The notes beneath the pieces are model-generated. The model ran no database searches. It had not been told where the DNA came from and saw nothing but the letters and a program-made list of their open reading frames with translations. From positions 1 through 63,487 of the forward strand of contig JAFWFV010000064.1 in the NCBI GenBank assembly GCA_017515465.1: a stretch of DNA of 63,487 nucleotides, written 5' to 3'. Below, one piece after another: positions 61,042 through 63,487 of this stretch. The position numbers were made by a program, and so were the translations under genes. Source of the stretch: Clostridiales bacterium (GTDB taxonomy: Bacteria; Bacillota; Clostridia; Saccharofermentanales; Saccharofermentanaceae). The number at the start of each line of letters is the position of its first letter. Positions within the stretch are counted from its first letter, which is position 1.

Positions 61042-63057
61042 ATGGCCAAACTTAAAATCCTTCCAAAAAGAATTGACATCCTAGACGCTTCAAGTCGGAA
61101 CTGTTTTTTTAGAATTAATATAGATGTTATTAATGAGTGTTTTGGCGCCAATAGGGATGTGTATAGAAATGCGTGTTATCCACAAGGAAAACACCGATAT
61201 ATACCAGGAACAAAACCAGGTGAGAAGTATGTTGCATGGATGCCTAAAATGTACGGGAACAGCTCTGGATGGAAAAACAGCATTAGTCCCGATGATAGCA
61301 TCATTTACGAAGTAGCAGATAATAACCTTCACTATGATTGGATAGATTCAGAAAAGCATGATTTGGACTTTATGAGATTAGTTTTTGTAAAGCCAGATCC
61401 TGTTTTACCATATATGTTTAAAGGCGTTTTCGTTATTGATAAAACAGATTTTTTAGATCACACATATCGAAGAATCGCTACTAGAGTTAGGCTTATAGGC
61501 AATCCCGTTACAAGAATTGAATTGCTAGATAATATAAGCAATCCAACCAGTGAAAACAAGCTTGAATCACTTTGCAATCGTTTTGATCCATCAATCAGCA
61601 TTGATGAATGTCTTAAAAAGAAATCTGAAGAATTTGCAAGATATGTTAATGATCGAGATAGAAGGAGTGGGCAAATTGATTTCAATAATCCTAAATCCAT
61701 ACTGTCTAATGAGTTGTATAAGCATAAGCTGTTCGAAAGATCAAAAACAACGTTGAATACTGATAGTTGGGATGAATCCTGGATAGGAACAGGCAAAATA
61801 TTCGAAAAGATTTTCCCAGTGATTGTTGATAACGATAATAACCTCATAAACAATTTCAATAACAAAACTGACTTTAATGACCATTTCAGGAAAAATAAAA
61901 CAAAATATGATCCTAGGTCAGAACAAGCGGTTTATAACATTTTCAAAAGCACTGACGAACGCAAAGCTTTCGAGTATGCCACAGATGTATTTGGAAGAAA
62001 GTATCCGACTCTTGGTTACTTATTCTTCCTGAAAGATGAGGACAGATTTCTCCCTCTTTCTCCCGAAAGCTTTGAAAAGAGCTTCAGAGAGCTTAACATC
62101 GACATAAGGCTGAATGGAAACTGCAGTTGGCAAAACTATTGTAGTTTTATAAATATCATAAATTGCATACGAGAATTATTGCCATCATATATTGATTTGG
62201 ATCATGAACCCACTTTGCTTGAGGCGCACTCTTTTGTGTGGATAATTGGTCGACCCGAATTTACAAGTTGGCTCAAAGGGCAGGAGTACAAAAAATCAAA
62301 GGAATTGGAAAAACAACTACTAAATCAAAAACAAGAAGAACTAGAACAAATCAAAGCTCGCAATGTTTATTTGTCGTTATTCTCAAATGAAGAGCTTTTG
62401 AATTTGGGTCCAAATACAATAGGGCACGAGATAAATAACAGATTGCGCGGTCCTGCAACAGTAATTAGTTTTTCTAACTCACTACCATTATCTATGGAGA
62501 TATCTTATGATGCTGATGATACTGGTAGCTCAGCCAAACAAATACATATTGAATTAACGGAAAAAGCAAAAGAAAACTATTATTTTACTGAAGATGTGCT
62601 AAACACAATCATGAATCATTCCGATGAAGATTTAACACATTCTATAGATTCCAATGATACAGCAGAACAAATAATAATCCCTGAAAACGAAGATGAACAA
62701 GCTGAGCAAGCAGTTACATTACCTGTAGAACAACTCAGAATAATTGCAGAATCGCGCGAAGAAACTAACCCAACCCGGCGGGAAGTCACGACACAACAGT
62801 ATAAACGTGATCCTTATATTGCCGAACTAGCAAAACAGAACGCAAATGGCATATGCCAGCTGTGTGGTATGGACGCCCCATTTATTACCGCTCAAGGCAA
62901 ACCCTATTTAGAAACTCATCATATAAAATGGCTTTCCGAGGGCGGTTCTGACACCATCGAAAACACTGTAGCCGTTTGCCCCAATTGTCACAGAAAACTA
63001 CATGTACTAAATGATCCGGAAGATGTCGAATTTCTAATGTCTTTAAAACAGATTTAA
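61042..63057 (+). CDS. HNH endonuclease with long N-terminal region
   Basis: 671 residues from ATG 61042 (AAGGAG seven bases upstream; ATG 61036 is possible). The first 590 residues have no domain I can name; a charged helical segment lies near 410-450. The C-terminus (about 600-671) is a full HNH nuclease: zinc-binding CQLCG near 604, ETHHIKWLSEGG with the catalytic His pair near 624, and an N...CPNCHRKLH end near 646. This matches McrA-like HNH enzymes that cut modified or invading DNA. Same operon as the helicase. Confidence 0.85.
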   Translation: MAKLKILPKRIDILDASSRNCFFRINIDVINECFGANRDVYRNACYPQGKHRYIPGTKPGEKYVAWMPKMYGNSSGWKNSISPDDSIIYEVADNNLHYDWIDSEKHDLDFMRLVFVKPDPVLPYMFKGVFVIDKTDFLDHTYRRIATRVRLIGNPVTRIELLDNISNPTSENKLESLCNRFDPSISIDECLKKKSEEFARYVNDRDRRSGQIDFNNPKSILSNELYKHKLFERSKTTLNTDSWDESWIGTGKIFEKIFPVIVDNDNNLINNFNNKTDFNDHFRKNKTKYDPRSEQAVYNIFKSTDERKAFEYATDVFGRKYPTLGYLFFLKDEDRFLPLSPESFEKSFRELNIDIRLNGNCSWQNYCSFINIINCIRELLPSYIDLDHEPTLLEAHSFVWIIGRPEFTSWLKGQEYKKSKELEKQLLNQKQEELEQIKARNVYLSLFSNEELLNLGPNTIGHEINNRLRGPATVISFSNSLPLSMEISYDADDTGSSAKQIHIELTEKAKENYYFTEDVLNTIMNHSDEDLTHSIDSNDTAEQIIIPENEDEQAEQAVTLPVEQLRIIAESREETNPTRREVTTQQYKRDPYIAELAKQNANGICQLCGMDAPFITAQGKPYLETHHIKWLSEGGSDTIENTVAVCPNCHRKLHVLNDPEDVEFLMSLKQI

Positions 63058-63073
63058 CAGCTTGGCAGTCCTC

Positions 63074-63349
63074 CTAATCATTCTTTCTAACTACTATGTT
63101 TATCCACTTCGTCGAATTATCAGTTCTTACATCCATCGTAGTCCATATTCTCTCTATTGAAACATGCGGTGTGTCAAATAGTTCTCTTAATGTATCTTCG
63201 GTATAATCAGAATAGTGTCTGCCATCACCTAGTATGCGTTCACCGTCACCATATTTCCACGATGCGTATATTATTCCTGATTCCTTGATAGATCCTAATA
63301 TCTTTTCAATAGTGTCTCTCATTAATGATTTTTCTACATGCAGCAGTGC
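63074..63349 (-). pseudogene. 5'-truncated SAM-dependent methyltransferase
   Basis: Reading back from the stop at 63074, the frame contains ALLHVEKSLM, IYASWKYGDGER, and RHYSDYTEDTLRELF, the C-terminal half of class I methyltransferases of TehB/UbiE type, in which a larger ACASLLHV motif normally precedes. The first 100 residues, with the SAM-binding GxGxG, are missing, and a stop lies just upstream at about 63385. An ATG at 63322 could still start an 82-residue product, but it would be inactive as a methyltransferase. Confidence 0.7.
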
Positions 63350-63371
63350 AAATTCCGCTCCGACGGCACGC

Positions 63372-63439
63372 TTTTTCCGCTAACGGCGGCATGGTCATTC
63401 CGGAGTGAACGGCATGAGTTTCCGCTTCTAACGGCATAG
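63372..63439. repeat. Degenerate CCGCT..AACGGC repeats at the island edge
   Basis: TTTTTCCGCTAACGGC (63372-63387) and GTTTCCGCTTCTAACGGC (from about 63418) share a common pattern, with another AACGGCATG between them. They lie exactly where the methyltransferase gene is cut off. They may be part of a mobile element that caused the truncation; the window ends before this can be judged. Confidence 0.45.
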
Positions 63440-63487
63440 ATTTCCAACCGTGATATATTCTTTTCTGTAGCTTACATGCTGCAGAAA

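Noticed and set aside
1..63487. tRNA, rRNA genes or CRISPR arrays
   Set aside because: No TPsiC-like GGTTCGAAT context with a cloverleaf, no conserved rRNA blocks and no regularly spaced 25-40 base repeats were found by eye on either strand.

Overview
The window reads as chromosomal DNA of a Clostridia-type member of the Bacillota, probably a gut or rumen anaerobe of Lachnospiraceae/Oscillospirales type. The reasons are strong GGAGG ribosome-binding sites, short intergenic spaces, many signal-peptide and lipoprotein genes, ferredoxin-type Fe-S proteins, VanZ/GtrA/CPBP/PrsW membrane proteins, FloT-type flotillin and many XRE regulators. No rRNA, tRNA, CRISPR array or intact insertion sequence was recognised. 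The taxonomic call is inference; no marker gene is present.

Layout. 1-3.3 kb: small and damaged genes (a frameshifted XRE regulator, a glyoxalase fragment, an orphan HicB antitoxin). 3.4-6.9 kb: a tight reverse-strand operon of CPBP protease, GntR regulator, DUF5808 membrane protein and PHP phosphoesterase. 7-11.5 kb: zinc-ribbon membrane proteins, an MFS exporter behind a leader-peptide attenuator, an Fe-S aldo/keto reductase, a double-glycine peptide and a ferredoxin. 12-20.4 kb: housekeeping and signalling genes (SfsA, Nudix hydrolase, VanZ, Ser/Thr kinase with XRE partner) and the most interesting locus. In that locus a cysteine-rich leader peptide and a terminator/antiterminator precede a glutamate-cysteine ligase, followed by an overlapping class II glutamine amidotransferase. 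20.4-29.4 kb: repeats, an S41 peptidase with membrane XRE regulator, a condensation-fold acyltransferase and a large secreted InlB-repeat protein.

29.4-37.1 kb is AT-richer accessory DNA: a DUF234-type ATPase bracketed by two 179-bp direct repeats, two paralogous XRE regulators (one membrane-anchored), secreted proteins, lipoproteins and a large solute-binding-like lipoprotein. 37-55.4 kb returns to core-like DNA: an OhrR-glutathione peroxidase-flavodoxin operon with a clear OhrR operator, a TerD-like protein, GNAT acetyltransferases, a transglutaminase-like protein, a second double-glycine peptide, an unusual MntP-ZIP fusion transporter, flotillin and a second condensation-fold protein. 55.4-63.5 kb is an AT-rich defence-type island: gene fragments, then a PLD nuclease-SF2 helicase-DUF3427 protein and an HNH endonuclease in one operon, ending in a truncated methyltransferase.

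How the parts may work together: gamma-glutamylcysteine synthesis (17.3 kb) and thiol peroxide defence (37.2-38.6 kb) suggest a low-molecular-weight thiol economy gated by cysteine supply. The two attenuators show regulation by leader-peptide translation in this organism. The 58-63 kb gene pair is a candidate restriction-like anti-phage system.
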